Shown in pieces: positions 11,867-24,222 of a stretch of 64,000 nt of DNA. Position numbers and translations under genes: made by a program. Where the stretch lies: positions 16,618,501 through 16,682,500 of the forward strand of contig NC_135247.1 of assembly GCF_947623445.1 (NCBI RefSeq). The letters run 5' to 3'. Each line of letters opens with the position of its first letter. Positions within the stretch are counted from its first letter, which is position 1. This DNA comes from Clavelina lepadiformis. Taxonomy: Eukaryota > Chordata > Ascidiacea > Aplousobranchia > Clavelinidae. The notes under the pieces are model-generated. The model worked only from the letters and a program-made list of their open reading frames with translations. It searched no databases and was not told the origin of the DNA.

Positions 11867-14170
11867 GCTTTTTCAGAACACTGCAATTATCGTTGGTATA
11901 TTTGAAAACTTGCTCTGAATAACTTCGTGTGAAAACTCCTTTTAGTACGTTGTGACGATTACGTCACGAGTCACGAGTTGTTTTGAGATGTTTGGAATTT
12001 AATTTGGGATATTGTAATTCAATTGTTTACCAGACTTGATTTTTCCTTAATGACGTCAGATAATTTCCTCGCTTGAACTGATTTGCCACATATAAATACC
12101 GTTGTAATGTTTTCAATCTTTCCTTTTCGTGTGATCGATTTCACTGGTTACTACAGCGCTATGTAACATTCAGTAAGCTTTGCCCGAAGGTGAAAACCTT
12201 TGTGTTATAATAAATAAAATGGGAACTTTATAATTTAGTAATTTGTATAGACAGAATCAAGCAACTAACAGCATAGTCACGCAAATTTGAGAAATGAGAA
12301 CTCATCCATCGAAGCAGAAGTAAAACAAGTTATCAACCATCAATCGTCCTCGCTCACATTCTAACAATTACCGCCAGCAAACGCGGTCTTTATGACAGAT
12401 GAGTTTCTTGTGTAATACCTCACAAGAGTAGTACACAAACGAACTATTTCTTTGTCATAACGTTACCAGGTCGTTTCCAAGAAACTCCAAGAAACTGTTT
12501 CCAGCTTTAACCGAACGTAATTTGCATTGCAAACGCACTGTTTCTCTCGCTCACACGCTTTGAAATGTTAATGCCTTTTTTGTCGTATATTTCCGCCACA
12601 TCGCACCATGTTTTATAAGCTCGAACTTCTGCGCGAGAAGTGCCCAGACGGAAAGAATTAGCGAGTTGTACTACCTAACTACAGTAGTCATGGTGATTGT
12701 AATTCAATAGACATCTTATTAGCAGTGGTATTAGTGTATTTTTGGTTATGCGTAATATTGAGAAACTGTACAGCACCTACAATAAAATACCTTTTTGGGT
12801 AACTCGCGTTTGTTGGAACAGTAAAAGCTTACGGCTGACAAGAGGTTAGAGGTTTCCGCCTTCCCTAATACCTTGTCACGTTTGTCTGAGGATCTCAAAA
12901 CGCTCGGGTGGTCACCTCAGGATGAGGTCATGGTGTCTGTGGTCGACAACTGTGCTCACTGACGCCGAGACAGCGTAGCATATGCCTAATACTTTTGTCC
13001 GAGATGGCAACGTTACTGTACAACATCGAAATGCGTATCAACACTTTTTAAATTCGTCGATGCCAACTGTTCGTCAAAACTTTCTATATTGACTAAAATT
13101 AAGTGATAAATGTAAAATTCCCATCAACAGCATTTCACATCAAATTCATATTATATATATAATATAATATATATTAATAACAAGTTTTAATTTGCAGTTG
13201 TGCTGTTTATTAGCTTAAAAAAGTCTTTAATAACTGTTATGCAGAAATTAGCGCATCAAGTAATGAAAATATCAATAGCTTTACTTTGATAAAAACACAA
13301 AATTTTCCTTAACGTTGTTACAACCTGCCCCAACAAAAATGTTACCAATTGCCCCATTAAGTGATCAGCTAAACATTTGAATATTTTTAGCTTACCGGTA
13401 TAATCACAAACCAGCATCTGCAATCAGTAATATAACACAGAAGTGATCAACTTTATTTTTAAAACATTTAATCTGATTCACACTTGTTGCCATTTAGATG
13501 ACGAAATTAAATTTCACACAAAATTAACTCTAAACCTCAAAAAACAGTTTTTTTGCTTTTGACGATTTTATTACAGGTGAACGAGCTTTTTTGTTAAAGG
13601 GAAAGTTACATTTCACCATTGTTATACTTTTAGCCCCGGTCTCCCCTAACATACTAAATAGGTACTTATTCATCTACTTATTCTTAGAAAAAGATATCTA
13701 TCGATATTAAATAAGTAACCATGAAACAGGTAGGCTAATCAGGTTCACACCGCACTTGGAAAACACTTTGTTTTGATAAGAAATTAACCTTATAGAATAA
13801 AAATTACAACTAAACCTCTTCAAAAGATTATACGACACTACACATTGTGAAAAATTCTTAGTTCAACTATGGACAGAGGTATAACCACTTGAAATCATGA
13901 TGATATTATAGCCCACTTGTTGTCCACTTATGTAGGCGATTGTTGTTGAATTGTTTTCAGGAACAGACATTTGCTATGTGAACAGTTTTCACATTGTCAG
14001 TTTATAACCTACAAGGGTGTTATACACCTACAATTACTAATGTTAAACTAAACATTCCGGTAAGAACGATCAACGACAATTGATTAGGGGACACACACCA
14101 TATATTCTTGGTTTCATTTAATTTATGCCTTTTATTGCAAGGCTTAGGTTTTTAGCAAACTTAAACTGCG
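11867..14170. other. Gene-poor AT-rich region
   Basis: No supported gene or RNA gene was found. A short TA-rich run lies near 13150-13176. Scattered AATAAA strings and stop-dense frames indicate non-coding sequence. The region forms the space between the transposon fragment and the first methyltransferase gene. Confidence 0.5.
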
Positions 14171-16060
14171 TAAAATAGTCACAGCACATTTTGCTATAAT
14201 ATCTTTTCTCTAATAACTATGTGTATGTCTCTATATAAGGGTCTAAATAATTGTGTATATGCTATACGCTATAAACAATAGATAATACAGACAACTTGGA
14301 AATGTGGACTAAATATTTTACATTAATCAGACAATATAATGATATATCTTGCAACACTTAAGCCTGTAAGACTTAATCCATAATCTAAGATTATTGATTT
14401 GTTGTAGCATAATCTTGTATTACTTGCGAGTAAGCAAGTTAACGTGGATGAGTTGAGACTTAGCCCCGGTGCGCTTGAGTAAAGCAGTTCCACGAACTTC
14501 GTAAGTCTCCAAGAGAACAGAGTTGAAGTAACGACCCAGAGCGGTATCAATATCATCTTGAGAAATGGAAAACGGAGGCCCGGGAAAAGATGATTCCCAG
14601 TTGAACGTGCTCAAGAGATATTTTCCATCCGATTTAACCAGGTCGTTCATGACATCCGCATATTTCATTTGCAGCGATGGATGAACGGAGCCAAACGATG
14701 CTCGATCCCAAACAGCATCAAATTTTCCCAAGATGGCTGAATTGATCCCAAAGAAGTCTCCTTTGTAAATGGCGATCTTCTTGTCTGTACCTTTGAATAT
14801 TTCATAAGGAGCAGTCGGATGTTGCGATCTTTTGTATTTGATCGAGTGCTCGTAGAAAAAATTCTTGATGGCGGTTTCGGAGAATTCAATCCCTACAACA
14901 TCGTGCCCTTCATCGGCAAGAAAATCAATGTCGACAGTTTTTCCGCATAATGGGATAAACACCCTGCAATTAGGTTTCCGAAACTTTTCTTTGTGTTCCA
15001 CCAAATCCATGTCGACTGTGGGTCTGTGAAAACCAATTTGTCGTTTTTCCCAACGGCTGATCCATTCTTCTTCTCCCATAACGGCACTTTCCTGGTTACC
15101 GTAAATATTGGTCACTTTGCCCTCTGCGTAACATGCCATTTCGCAGGTTTATGGTGTATTAGAATTAAATTTTAATAGCTTCAAATTGTTTGCATATTTT
15201 TCTGAAAAGTAGCTCAGAATTTAATTTATGGGATACGCCTGGTTTCATATTCTTTGTAATTCAAGCAATGATGTCAACATGCTCAGTCTAAGTGCAAATA
15301 GCAACTAGCACAGCTTCACTTACAGTCTTACACCATATAGCGATTGATAAAGCAAACTTGTTGTTTTTGCACAAACACCATAGGAATGGGTGCGCATTAT
15401 GGGATTGTTTTGTATTAATGTTAAACAAATTGTACATCATAAAACTTTACGCTGATACTAAATTAGGATAATTATTTTTCCTTTACTTTTGCTGCCATCA
15501 ACCATTCAATGGCAGATTTCCTGCTTCGAAAGTTTTCTTATACTGTGCATGAAACAAAGTCCTGTGATTGCAAAGCATACTGCAAATCATCCCTTGGTTT
15601 TTTAGTGATGATATCACGCATTGCAAATTAACCTACTTAACCAATAACGCACGTTTAGACGCAGAAGCACCAAAGATAGTGCTGACGACCGGAAATTGAC
15701 CCGACTAAGAATAAAACTTCAGCATGAAAAATAATTTTGCAGAATGTGATAAACTACAATTAAAATTTGATTCCAAAATAGTCGATTGCGTCAACCAGCG
15801 TCTGTCAGCAAAATTAAAGAAGATTCTGTTTTTACCATGAACCTTTCTAAACGATTGACACATTTCTTCTACATCCCATATAAAATGACTTTCCTTTATT
15901 CTGATTATAGTAGTAACTTGTCCTCGTAAAAACAGGATATATACACCAGATCTATATTTAGCTACGAAAACTTGAAATTAGCTATTCAATTGTTCTGAAA
16001 AGTACATACGTTTTAGGCTACATAACATAACATAACACACGAGTGTTTTTCCACCGGGTA
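14170..16060. repeat. Inverted segmental duplication, left arm (contains TPMT copy A)
   Basis: This block matches 19525-21305 in reverse complement, covering the gene, its 5' flank and its 3' flank. Examples are aggcgtatccca / tgggatacgcct and cataacataacaca / tgtgttatgttatg near the outer upstream ends. The arms are divergent and separated by about 3.4 kb that carries transposon material. Confidence 0.8.
14420..15139 (-). CDS. TPMT-family S-methyltransferase, copy A (intronless, 239 aa)
   Basis: Single-exon gene related to thiopurine S-methyltransferase, the cytosolic SAM-dependent enzyme that methylates thiol groups of thiopurine-like substrates. Visible family motifs are CRVFIPLCGKTVDIDFLADE followed by GHDVVGIE (SAM-binding motif I region), GDFFGI, KFDAVWDRASF, YADVM and GPPFSIS. 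The length matches animal TPMT (about 245 aa) and the frame is uninterrupted. By eye it differs from copy B at about 17 of 239 residues. The two lie head to head in an inverted duplication that also includes about 0.9 kb upstream and 0.25 kb downstream. The Asp-Arg of WDRG is kept, but Gly is replaced by Ala (WDRA) as in copy B. The natural substrate is unknown and may be an endogenous thiol or selenol. Confidence 0.9.
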   Translation of the reverse strand: MACYAEGKVTNIYGNQESAVMGEEEWISRWEKRQIGFHRPTVDMDLVEHKEKFRKPNCRVFIPLCGKTVDIDFLADEGHDVVGIEFSETAIKNFFYEHSIKYKRSQHPTAPYEIFKGTDKKIAIYKGDFFGINSAILGKFDAVWDRASFGSVHPSLQMKYADVMNDLVKSDGKYLLSTFNWESSFPGPPFSISQDDIDTALGRYFNSVLLETYEVRGTALLKRTGAKSQLIHVNLLTRK

Positions 16061-17540
16061 TACCAAGACCACCACTCACCAAGTGGTGAATTGTGTTTTC
16101 TTGTATTTCTGTACTGTTGCACTGCACGCAAGTTTTATTTGCTTTGGGCCTAAGGCCAACTGGCGTGAAATTAGTTCCCGGTTCCCTGGTACCTTATTCG
16201 GTTACTTATTCACAGTTCAAATGAGTTATCATTAAAATCAATTGCTGACTGTTGTAAAATATACACTTCAAAATAAATTTATAAAATTTCAAGTAAATTG
16301 GAACAAATTAATATCGCCTTGTTTAAATTGGTGTCAATCGAAAAAAAATATATGAGAAATCAAAACAATTACTGTATATAAATAAACATAAAAACATTAA
16401 ATTTTTAATTAACTTTCCAAAACAAGTTTTACTCCTCTTCTGAGCTTTTGCTAACTGTTATCAATCACAACAGACGCCATTTTATATCACAATTCAACGC
16501 TTAACTCATACGTGACCGTTCTTAACCAGTTCAATCTATCGCTCTATCACTCTATTTTATAGCAGTTTTTGATCTCACTGCCTATTCGATCAACTAGCAC
16601 ACTATCTCGCTTCTTGAGCATTCCACAAAAAGTATGCCCGCAGTAGAACCCCATGTGACAGCGCTACAGGCATCGTATTAAAAGTAATGATATGCTTGGG
16701 TAAATAAAACAAATCAGGATTTGATGCGAAAAATATCCTGTAAGTACAAATTTCAAACGACCGACATCCCTTCGCTACCCCGAGATCGGGACAGCAAACC
16801 CAAAAAGAAAAACATTGTGAGCATAAGTGGAGATCTGATTACAATGAAAAATGGAATCTATTACAAAATCAACTAATAATAACAGGAAAGAGAAAAAAGT
16901 TTGTGTTTTTTTATTGGTTTATATATGTTTTATAATTTTAGTTTTGTAGGGTTTATAGGAGAAAAAAGTTACAATTAAACTGAAATTACACATAAACAAT
17001 TATGGGTACAAAGGGAAAAGATGAAGGAAAGAAAATAACCATGATTACGTTATAAATAAACTATGACTACGAATACAATGTAAACTACGGGGTTACGGTT
17101 ACAAATAATTTATGACTTAATTTAAAGAGATAGGCTTTTCGATGCAAAATACATAAACTCAAGAAGCTACCATCGCAAAACCAAATCATAAACCTCCGCT
17201 GAATTTTGGCTTGCAACGAGATCTAGGCTAAGACTGCCTACAGTCTTAGTTTGGGCAGAATCCTTGTACTCAAATTTGTATAACAATCACCTATACTTGC
17301 AAATTTTGAGCTTAAACTTTTAAGATAATTACTCCAAAAAAACAAAATTTCCAATCCACACAAATTTACAACAGCCTGGACAGGCAACCAGCTATTGCCA
17401 AAACCATAACAAAACACCCCACATCGACGTCACATGCGCATTGGACCGGACCATTTCTTACTTTCTTTAATATGACGCTTTGAGTGCGACATCAGCATAA
17501 GCAGAGTGTTGCCCGCTTAAATTTGTTTTCTTAATAGGAA
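16061..17540. other. Spacer between the inverted arms, with dispersed-repeat block
   Basis: No gene is supported. 16655-16890 is homologous, in the same orientation, to parts of 10345-11010 (shared strings include gcttgggtaaata and gtggagatctga). The rest is AT-rich with no recognisable content. Confidence 0.45.
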
Positions 17541-17680
17541 GTGACCCCTTAATGCTTGATCGATTGTTCGTTAGTCTGACTCCATTGATATGCGTATTTG
17601 TCAATCACTGAAATACTAGTTGGGCATCACAGTACAATAACGAAACTGTCAATGTTCTTGAACATTATTATTGAGGAAGG

Positions 17681-18852
17681 CGGTGCAAAACGAACCCTCT
17701 AGGGGAGAAAGCGTATTTCCTAAATGTTACAGGAATCTTTTGATGGAAAAAGTAGCAACGGAAAGGTCTGCTGGTAGGTTATGCCTGTGCTAAAAAGTAC
17801 AGCTGAAAGTAACACCCCTTCCGAAAAAATAATAATTTTTACAGATATTTGCAAAACGGAACCCCGGGTCATATGTCTGAAAGGTAATTGTATGACTTTG
17901 GTGCATGGTTGTGGTAAGTTCATAAGAAGCACTGCATCTGTTCAATCTAAATGGTTATAGGCTATGCATAAACTGACCTAATGTATTTCATGCGCTACTT
18001 GACGACTTTTTAAACTCCATAGCATTGAAACAGATATCCAAATAACATCAAACTTGAAAAGTACTTTGATTTTACTTGAATAAAAACAAGGCTAACACAC
18101 ACGAAAATAAATCACAAAACTGCGAAGTATGCTACAAACTAGTCCTCCACACACAAGTTCCATACAAAGTCATGCCCTGCACAGTCAGAACATTTTTCGT
18201 GACACCAGTGTTTACATTTGCTGCACTGAATCCAATCTTCTTCAGGGGAATCTTGGTAGAGATCTCCACAGAGCAAGCAGCAGTATTCCTTAGTAGCAGA
18301 ACTACCAACACCAGCTGCTTTAGACTGCTCGGAAGCTTTTCTCTTCCTCGGCAAGCTCTTAAGTTTTGACTTATTTTTGTTCACTCTCTCAACAATATAG
18401 TTTTACAGGAGAGGTTGTGAAAATTTCCGATTGTCTAGCCTTTCTTTTCCTGGAAGTGAGCTTAGTAGAAAGCAGTGGAGATATGTCTGCTATCGATACT
18501 TTTAGAGCTCCGTTTTGCCCCAACGCTACGCATCGCACTAAACACTTTTTTCTGTAAAATATCAAAACTAAAAAACTCCAACTGTTTCTGATTAATGGAA
18601 ATCCTTTCCCTAAAAATGATTTAGCAAACAAGCAACTTCAACTTTAGTAGCCAACACCAACTTTCACTAGGCTTTCCTTATATCAACATCCCTCAAAACA
18701 CATTTTCGGCCCTCACTGCTTTTTGCATATTTTTTGACAGAAACGTTTCTTGACGTTTGTCACGGTTTAACAAATGAATGGTGGCCCTAGCGTTTTTCGT
18801 TTACGAGAAAAGTGAGAGGTCCGTATCGCCCCGGGGGTCCGTTTTAAGACTG
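17681..18852 (-). mobile_element. Internally deleted pogo/Tigger-like transposon with PHD-finger transposase tail
   Basis: The left end CGGTGCAAAACGAACCCTCT and the reverse complement of the right end (CAGTCTTAAAACGGACCCCC) are imperfect inverted repeats. The element splits a copy of the dispersed repeat: 17545-17680 and 18870-18990 are contiguous in the copy at 9.97-10.33 kb, which marks the insertion. On the minus strand, 18139-18384 encodes the same 81-residue basic + CCLLCGDLY / WIQCSKCKHWCHEKC tail as the copy at 11.3 kb, with only a few substitutions. 18389-18631 holds the preceding transposase-end segment in another frame. The DDE core is absent. Confidence 0.6.
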
Positions 18853-19524
18853 AACATTTGAGAACGTGCATTGAGCGCTGTGGTAACGAATGACGTAAAT
18901 CGGAAGTTTCTATTGTATTGCGTAAACTAGACACGGCCAGAAAATAATATAGCGCTTGTTGTTAAACACACGAAATAAAACATTAGAAACATTATAACAT
19001 CATCAGATCTGCGCGGGCATTTTGTAGGAATAACGGCTAATTATGACAATCAGCACACACAGACAGGAGCTAATTCAGTTAAGAGACTTCAAGCATTAGC
19101 CAGCTTAATAACTGAATAATAACTCGACAGTTATTGAAAATGCTATGAATATTATTTATATTACGATCAAGGATTACAACTAGACTAATAACATAAACTA
19201 ACAACTAGATTCCATCATAATTTAACAACGCTTCAGACAAAACATGACAGACATTTAGAAAGATTATGTTTTGTATGCACCAGGCAAGTTCAGTTGGCTA
19301 GAAGCTACAGGTTGTCCACTGTAGTGCTCCACAATCCTCTTTCTCGATTCTGAGAGCTACTTTGTGAGTTGGACAACGGTAACATATATACAAGTGGGCA
19401 GCTTAAGCATGAAACGTTATATGTCTTTAGCTATTTGTGTCTATTTCAAGTTAGATTAAGATTGGAAAGAAAATTTATATTTGGGTTAGGATTACGATAT
19501 GGGTTACGACATGTAATTAACTTG

Positions 19525-21305
19525 GTATACCCGATGAAATAACACTTATGTGTTATGTTATGTAGCTTAAAACGAATGTACTTTTCAGAACAATTGAATA
19601 GCTAATTTCAAGTTTTCATAGCTAAGTACAATCCATCTGGTGTATATATCCTGTTATTCCGAGGACAATTTACCACTGTTATCAGAATAAAGGAAAATAC
19701 TTTATTATAAAGGATATAAAAGAAATGTGTCAATCGTTTAAAAAGCTTCATGGTAAAAACAGAATCTTCTCAAATTTTGCTGACATATGCAGATTGACGC
19801 ATTTTGGCTGTAATTTATCACATTCTGCAAAATAATTTCTCGAGCTAAAATTGTATTCTTTGTCAGGTCAATTTCCGGTCGTCAGCACTATCTTTGGTGC
19901 CTCTGCGTCTGAACGTGCGTTATTGGTTAAGTAGGTTAATTTGCAATACGTGACATCATCACTAAAAAACCAAGGGATGATTTGCAGTATGCTTTGCAAT
20001 CACAGGACTTTGTTTCATGCACAGTACAGTATAAGAAAACTTTCGAAGCAGGAAATAGGCCAGTGAATGGTTGATGGCAGCAAAAATAAAGGAAAAATAA
20101 TTATCCTAATTAAGTATCAACGTAAAGGTTATGATGTACAATTTATTTGACATTAATACAAAACAATACCATAATGCGCACCCATTCCTATGGTGTTTGT
20201 GCAAAACAACAAGTTTGCTTTATCAATCGCTATGTGGTGTAAGTGAAGCTGTGCTAGTTGCCATTTACACTTAGACTGAGCATGTTGACATCATTGCTTG
20301 AATTACAAAGAATACAAAAACCAGGCGTATCCCATGAATTAAATCCTGAGCTACTTTTCAGAACAATGTACAAACAATTTGAAGCTATTAAAATTTAATT
20401 CTAATACATCATAAACCTGCGAAATGACATGTTACGCAAAGGGCAAAGTTACCAATATTTATGGTAACCAGGAAAGTGACGTTTTGAGAGAAGAAGAATG
20501 GATCAGCCGTTGGGAACAACGACAAATTGGTTTTCACAGACCCACAGTCGACATGGATTTGGTGAAAAACAAGGAAAAGTTTCTGAAACCTAATTGCAGG
20601 GTGTTTATCCCATTATGCGGAAAAACTGTCGACATTGATTTTCTTGCCGATGAAGGGCACGATGTTGTAGGGATTGAATTCTCTGAAACCGCCATCAAGG
20701 ACTTCTTCCACGAGCACTCCATCAAATACAAAAGATCGCAACATCCGACTGCTCCTTATGAAATATTCAAAGGTACAGACAAGAAGATCGCAATTTACAA
20801 AGGAGACTTCTTTGGGATCAATTCAGCCATCTTGGGAAAATTTGATGCTGTTTGGGATCGAGCATCGTTTGAATCCGTTCATCCATCGCTGCAAATGAAA
20901 TATGCGGATGTCATGAACGACCTGGTTAAATCGGATGGAAAATATCTCTTGAGCACGTTCAACTGGGAATCATCTTTTCCCGGGCCTCCGTTTTCCATTT
21001 CTCAAGATGATATTGATACCGCTCTGGGTCGTTACTTCAACTCTATTCTCTTGGAGACTTTCGAAGTCCGTGAAAACGCTTTACTAATGCGAACTGGTGC
21101 TAAGTCTCAGCTCATCCATGTTAACTTGCTTACTCGCAAGTAATACAAGATTATGCTACGACAAATCAATATTGTTAGTATATGGATTAAGTCTTATAAG
21201 TGTCGCAAGATATATTATTATATTGTCTCATTAATGTAAAACATTTAGGCTACATTTCCAAGTTGCACATAGTTATCAGGAAAAGATATTAAAGTTGTCT
21301 TAACA
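19525..21305. repeat. Inverted segmental duplication, right arm (contains TPMT copy B)
   Basis: Reverse-complement partner of 14170-16060. The non-coding flanks are clearly more diverged than the coding regions, with small indels in both flanks. That suggests selection on the genes or gene conversion confined to them. Confidence 0.8.
20424..21143 (+). CDS. TPMT-family S-methyltransferase, copy B (intronless, 239 aa)
   Basis: Intact single-exon TPMT-like gene. It has the same motifs as copy A: VFIPLCGKTVDIDFLADEGH, GDFFGI, FDAVWDRASF and FPGPPFSIS. Most differences from copy A cluster in the first 55 residues and the last 30, while the SAM-binding core is almost unchanged. Sharing both flanks with copy A in reverse orientation makes it a segmental (DNA-level) duplicate rather than an independent retrocopy. 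The start ATG at 20424 aligns with that of copy A. Its function is inferred to be the same as copy A. Confidence 0.9.
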   Translation: MTCYAKGKVTNIYGNQESDVLREEEWISRWEQRQIGFHRPTVDMDLVKNKEKFLKPNCRVFIPLCGKTVDIDFLADEGHDVVGIEFSETAIKDFFHEHSIKYKRSQHPTAPYEIFKGTDKKIAIYKGDFFGINSAILGKFDAVWDRASFESVHPSLQMKYADVMNDLVKSDGKYLLSTFNWESSFPGPPFSISQDDIDTALGRYFNSILLETFEVRENALLMRTGAKSQLIHVNLLTRK

Positions 21306-23514
21306 CATGTAATATTTTCTTTGCCGAAATTGGCCGGTAAAAATTGGAGTTAAAATGTGTGTGCTATCTACACTATCGCTGCCTTGCATAGATTTTCTTG
21401 ATAAAGACAAAGAAACCATAAAACAACCTCAGTAGTCCGAGTCTAGAGTAGACAATGGAGAAACCTTTGCTATTATTTAATTTTGTTGTGAAAAAGTGAA
21501 AAATACAATTGAGCGTTCGTAATAGGCCTATTGCTCGCCGACCCAAAACCATGCGTCTTGATCTTGCTAGAGGAAAACCAATCGCTTGTATTTAGGCGTC
21601 AGGAAAATTGTGCAAAAACGGGTATGTTTATATACGGGTGGATTTTCAGTAGTCAGTAAACAACTTGAAAAATTAGGTAACTAAATGTAAATGCTGAACC
21701 TGTCATGTTGAACAAGAAATAGGCTACAGACCACGTTGAAAATTAATCACTGCGAAAAGTGATAAAAAAGCTGCTCTATGAGTGCAAATGAAAGATCCAA
21801 TGCTTCCAAGAGATGAAAAAACGTTTAAAAGCAAGCTTTCTTTCTGGGATTTTATGTAGGCTACGACTACATATATCAATACGGAAAATTTGTCAATATA
21901 AATTTTCTATAGCCAACAACAGGTAAGATATTTTTGAAAATGTGGCACTGTATGTCTAATCGCTTTATTTGGACTCTTCATAACAAGAGATGTCATTTCA
22001 TCTAAAGGCTTTTTTAAGGCCAGCTCTTAAGTAAAAACATAATTAAACACTGTATTGGTTACCGCCAGGAGAACATCCATTCTTTGACGAGGAAGAAGGT
22101 GCCAATGATATAGTTTGAATGGTTACGTTGAGTGCCCAGGTTCAACCGTCCGACCCTCCAAAAGCGACTGCAAAGAACCCAATCCTAACAAAAAGTTATC
22201 CGTTTTACACGCAAAGGATCAAAATTGTGAAGACGATCCTGCAGAAAAGTTTCCGAAGATTGCTGAGTCTCTCACCACTAGGCTATTGTGGTTCTGTTCC
22301 GTGAGTTGGGTTTTAACTTCAAACGTTCCGTGGTTTGGATTGTTAAACCTCGTGGGTTTGGTCTGAAGCCAACTGCAGGTTATAACTGCTGGTACAAGGC
22401 CTGGCTGATGTTTAATTGAAAAAGAATTAAAGGCTCGGTAATCCATTGGTTCGAGCGCTGTACTCTCAATAATGCTCGTGTTCGATACCAAGTGACGTTA
22501 CCACTGTAATGACCTTTGGTAAAGCATTAGCGGCATCTGCTCCTATTCATTGAACTGTTTTAAACTCGGGGAATACTAAAAAAAAAAATCTGGCAATCGG
22601 AAGATGCACAAAAGCTAGCTCGGTAACCAGGGCTCGAGGGATGAGGAGTCATCGGCAGGGGTGGCATGGCAAACAGTTAGATTAGTCATATTGTTTAATA
22701 AGAACACAGTTGCAAATCAACTGGAATTTGATCCAGCGCTTTTTTCACTCCAAGGTTGAATGCACAACGCAAAAGTATTTCTAAAGGTAAATACGACACA
22801 AACTCTTACGTGCTGTGCGTCACACTATGGTGACGTCATGTAGTGGAGTGCTAATTCAAAGCCTTGTAACATAAAAATTGGGAGACATTTTCTCAATATT
22901 GTTTTTTTTTTTTTGCAAAAAAGAAATTCATATACTACTCAATACTCATCTAATTGATTTATTTACAATTGCCAAAAACGCTTGCAATTTAAAAACAGAA
23001 TCGATGTGGGCAAACAACCTCCTTGTGATATACGGGCAATATAAAAATCTAGCTTCCCCTCAGTCGAGAGCTTAACGTGGAAAGGATCAATTAAGAAAGT
23101 CAAAAGCTAAGTGCTTAACTAAAACGTCGTTGGAAACGAGTCGTTCTTATTTCACAAATAGTTGATTGATTCATTATATTTATATTGATTGAAGAATGGC
23201 ATTTATTGCATCACAACAAATTATTCTAATTGATGCCAATACTTTCCTTCACTGATATCAAAGCAAGCACAAAATTACTTAAGATATTTGTTATGCTATA
23301 GTCGTATTGTTTCGCAGTATTTAGAGATAAATCTCTAATTTATTAACCTAATACACTTTGTACCATTAGGCTATGTATGTTGTTAGGAATTCATTCTAAT
23401 GTTTTGCATAATTTTTAACATGTGGTAAATACACAACTTGTAACTTTAGCTAACAACATATTACTAAAATTTTGGAAACTTAACTAGCCATCTTTAATAA
23501 ATATTACAGGATAA
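21306..23514. other. Non-coding region between TPMT copies B and C
   Basis: No gene is supported. The open frames at 22115-22491 overlap on both strands and have no recognisable protein. A tRNA-derived SINE-like segment is listed separately at 22432-22500. A run of T lies at about 22904-22913. Confidence 0.45.
22432..22500 (+). repeat. tRNA-derived SINE-like head
   Basis: The segment ggctcggtaatccattggtt, then cgagcgctgtactctc, then aatgctcgtgttcgatacc resembles a tRNA: a box-A-like start and the box-B-like string GTTCGATACC at the usual distance. It does not fold into a clean tRNA at the acceptor stem, so a SINE head or tRNA pseudogene is the better reading. Its extent downstream is unclear. 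Confidence 0.4.
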
Positions 23515-24222
23515 TCACTTCTTAGATTTTAAGAATATTAATGACACAACTGCAACTGGAAGGTGAACAAAGTTAAAATAAGCTGTTTCGTAGGTTTCTA
23601 GTACAGAAAAGTCAAAGTTTTTTCCGTAGATCACATCAAGATCTTGCGCGGTCACATTGTATGGGGAAGTTGAAATTTCACCCTCATATTCCACTGAATA
23701 CAACAGATACTTTCCATCGGTGTTCATTATGTCATAAATAATGTCAGCATACTGCTGGCGACACGACGGATCAATTGCAACAAACGAGCCTCTATCCCAA
23801 ATTGCATCGAACTTTCCAACAATGGAAGAGTTGAGTCCAAAGAAGTCTCCTTTGTAAATGGTGATCTTTTTACCTGTTGCCCTGAATATTTCATACGGTG
23901 CTGTTGGATGTTGCCTTTTCTCGTATTCTATTCCTTGATCGTCAAAAAATTGCAAAATAGCCTCTTCACAATATTCATTTCCGACTACTTCATGTCCTTT
24001 AGCAGCTAAATATTTTAGATCAACTGCTTTCCCACATAATGGAAGAAAAACTCTGCATTTTTCCTTGAGTAATTTGTCTTCATACTTCACCAAGTCAGGA
24101 TGGGCTTGAAACAAATGGAATTCTGTATCACCATTTTGCCAAAGTTTCTGCCAATAAATTTGCTTCTCTTCTTCAGGTAGATCTCTGTATCTTATTTTTC
24201 GTTCCATTTGAATTTGGGTCAA
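23515..24222 (-). CDS. TPMT-family S-methyltransferase, copy C (intronless, 235 aa)
   Basis: Intact single-exon gene with the motifs CRVFLPLCGKAVDLKYLAAK, GHEVVGNE, GDFFGLNSS, KFDAIWDRGSFVAIDPS and YADIIYD. It groups by eye with copies D and E (AIDPS, YLLYSVEYEG, ETY/HE near the end) rather than with A, B and F, and keeps the canonical WDRG. The ATG at 24222 (MTQIQMERKIRYRDL) gives an N-terminus slightly different from the D/E pair. A second Met at residue 6 is also possible. Role: SAM-dependent thiol methylation, inferred from the family. Confidence 0.9.
   Translation of the reverse strand: MTQIQMERKIRYRDLPEEEKQIYWQKLWQNGDTEFHLFQAHPDLVKYEDKLLKEKCRVFLPLCGKAVDLKYLAAKGHEVVGNEYCEEAILQFFDDQGIEYEKRQHPTAPYEIFRATGKKITIYKGDFFGLNSSIVGKFDAIWDRGSFVAIDPSCRQQYADIIYDIMNTDGKYLLYSVEYEGEISTSPYNVTAQDLDVIYGKNFDFSVLETYETAYFNFVHLPVAVVSLIFLKSKK

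Noticed and set aside
16640-19030. Possible large element bounded by atgcccgc and gcgggcat
   Set aside because: The 8-bp match is too short, no target duplication was seen, and the interior is explained by dispersed-repeat blocks plus the pogo-like insertion.
22115-22491. Overlapping open frames on both strands
   Set aside because: Mutually overlapping, low-complexity composition, no recognised motif, and partly over a SINE-like segment.
22432-22500. Functional tRNA gene
   Set aside because: Box-A and box-B-like strings are present, but the acceptor stem and anticodon arm do not fold properly. Reported as SINE-like instead.
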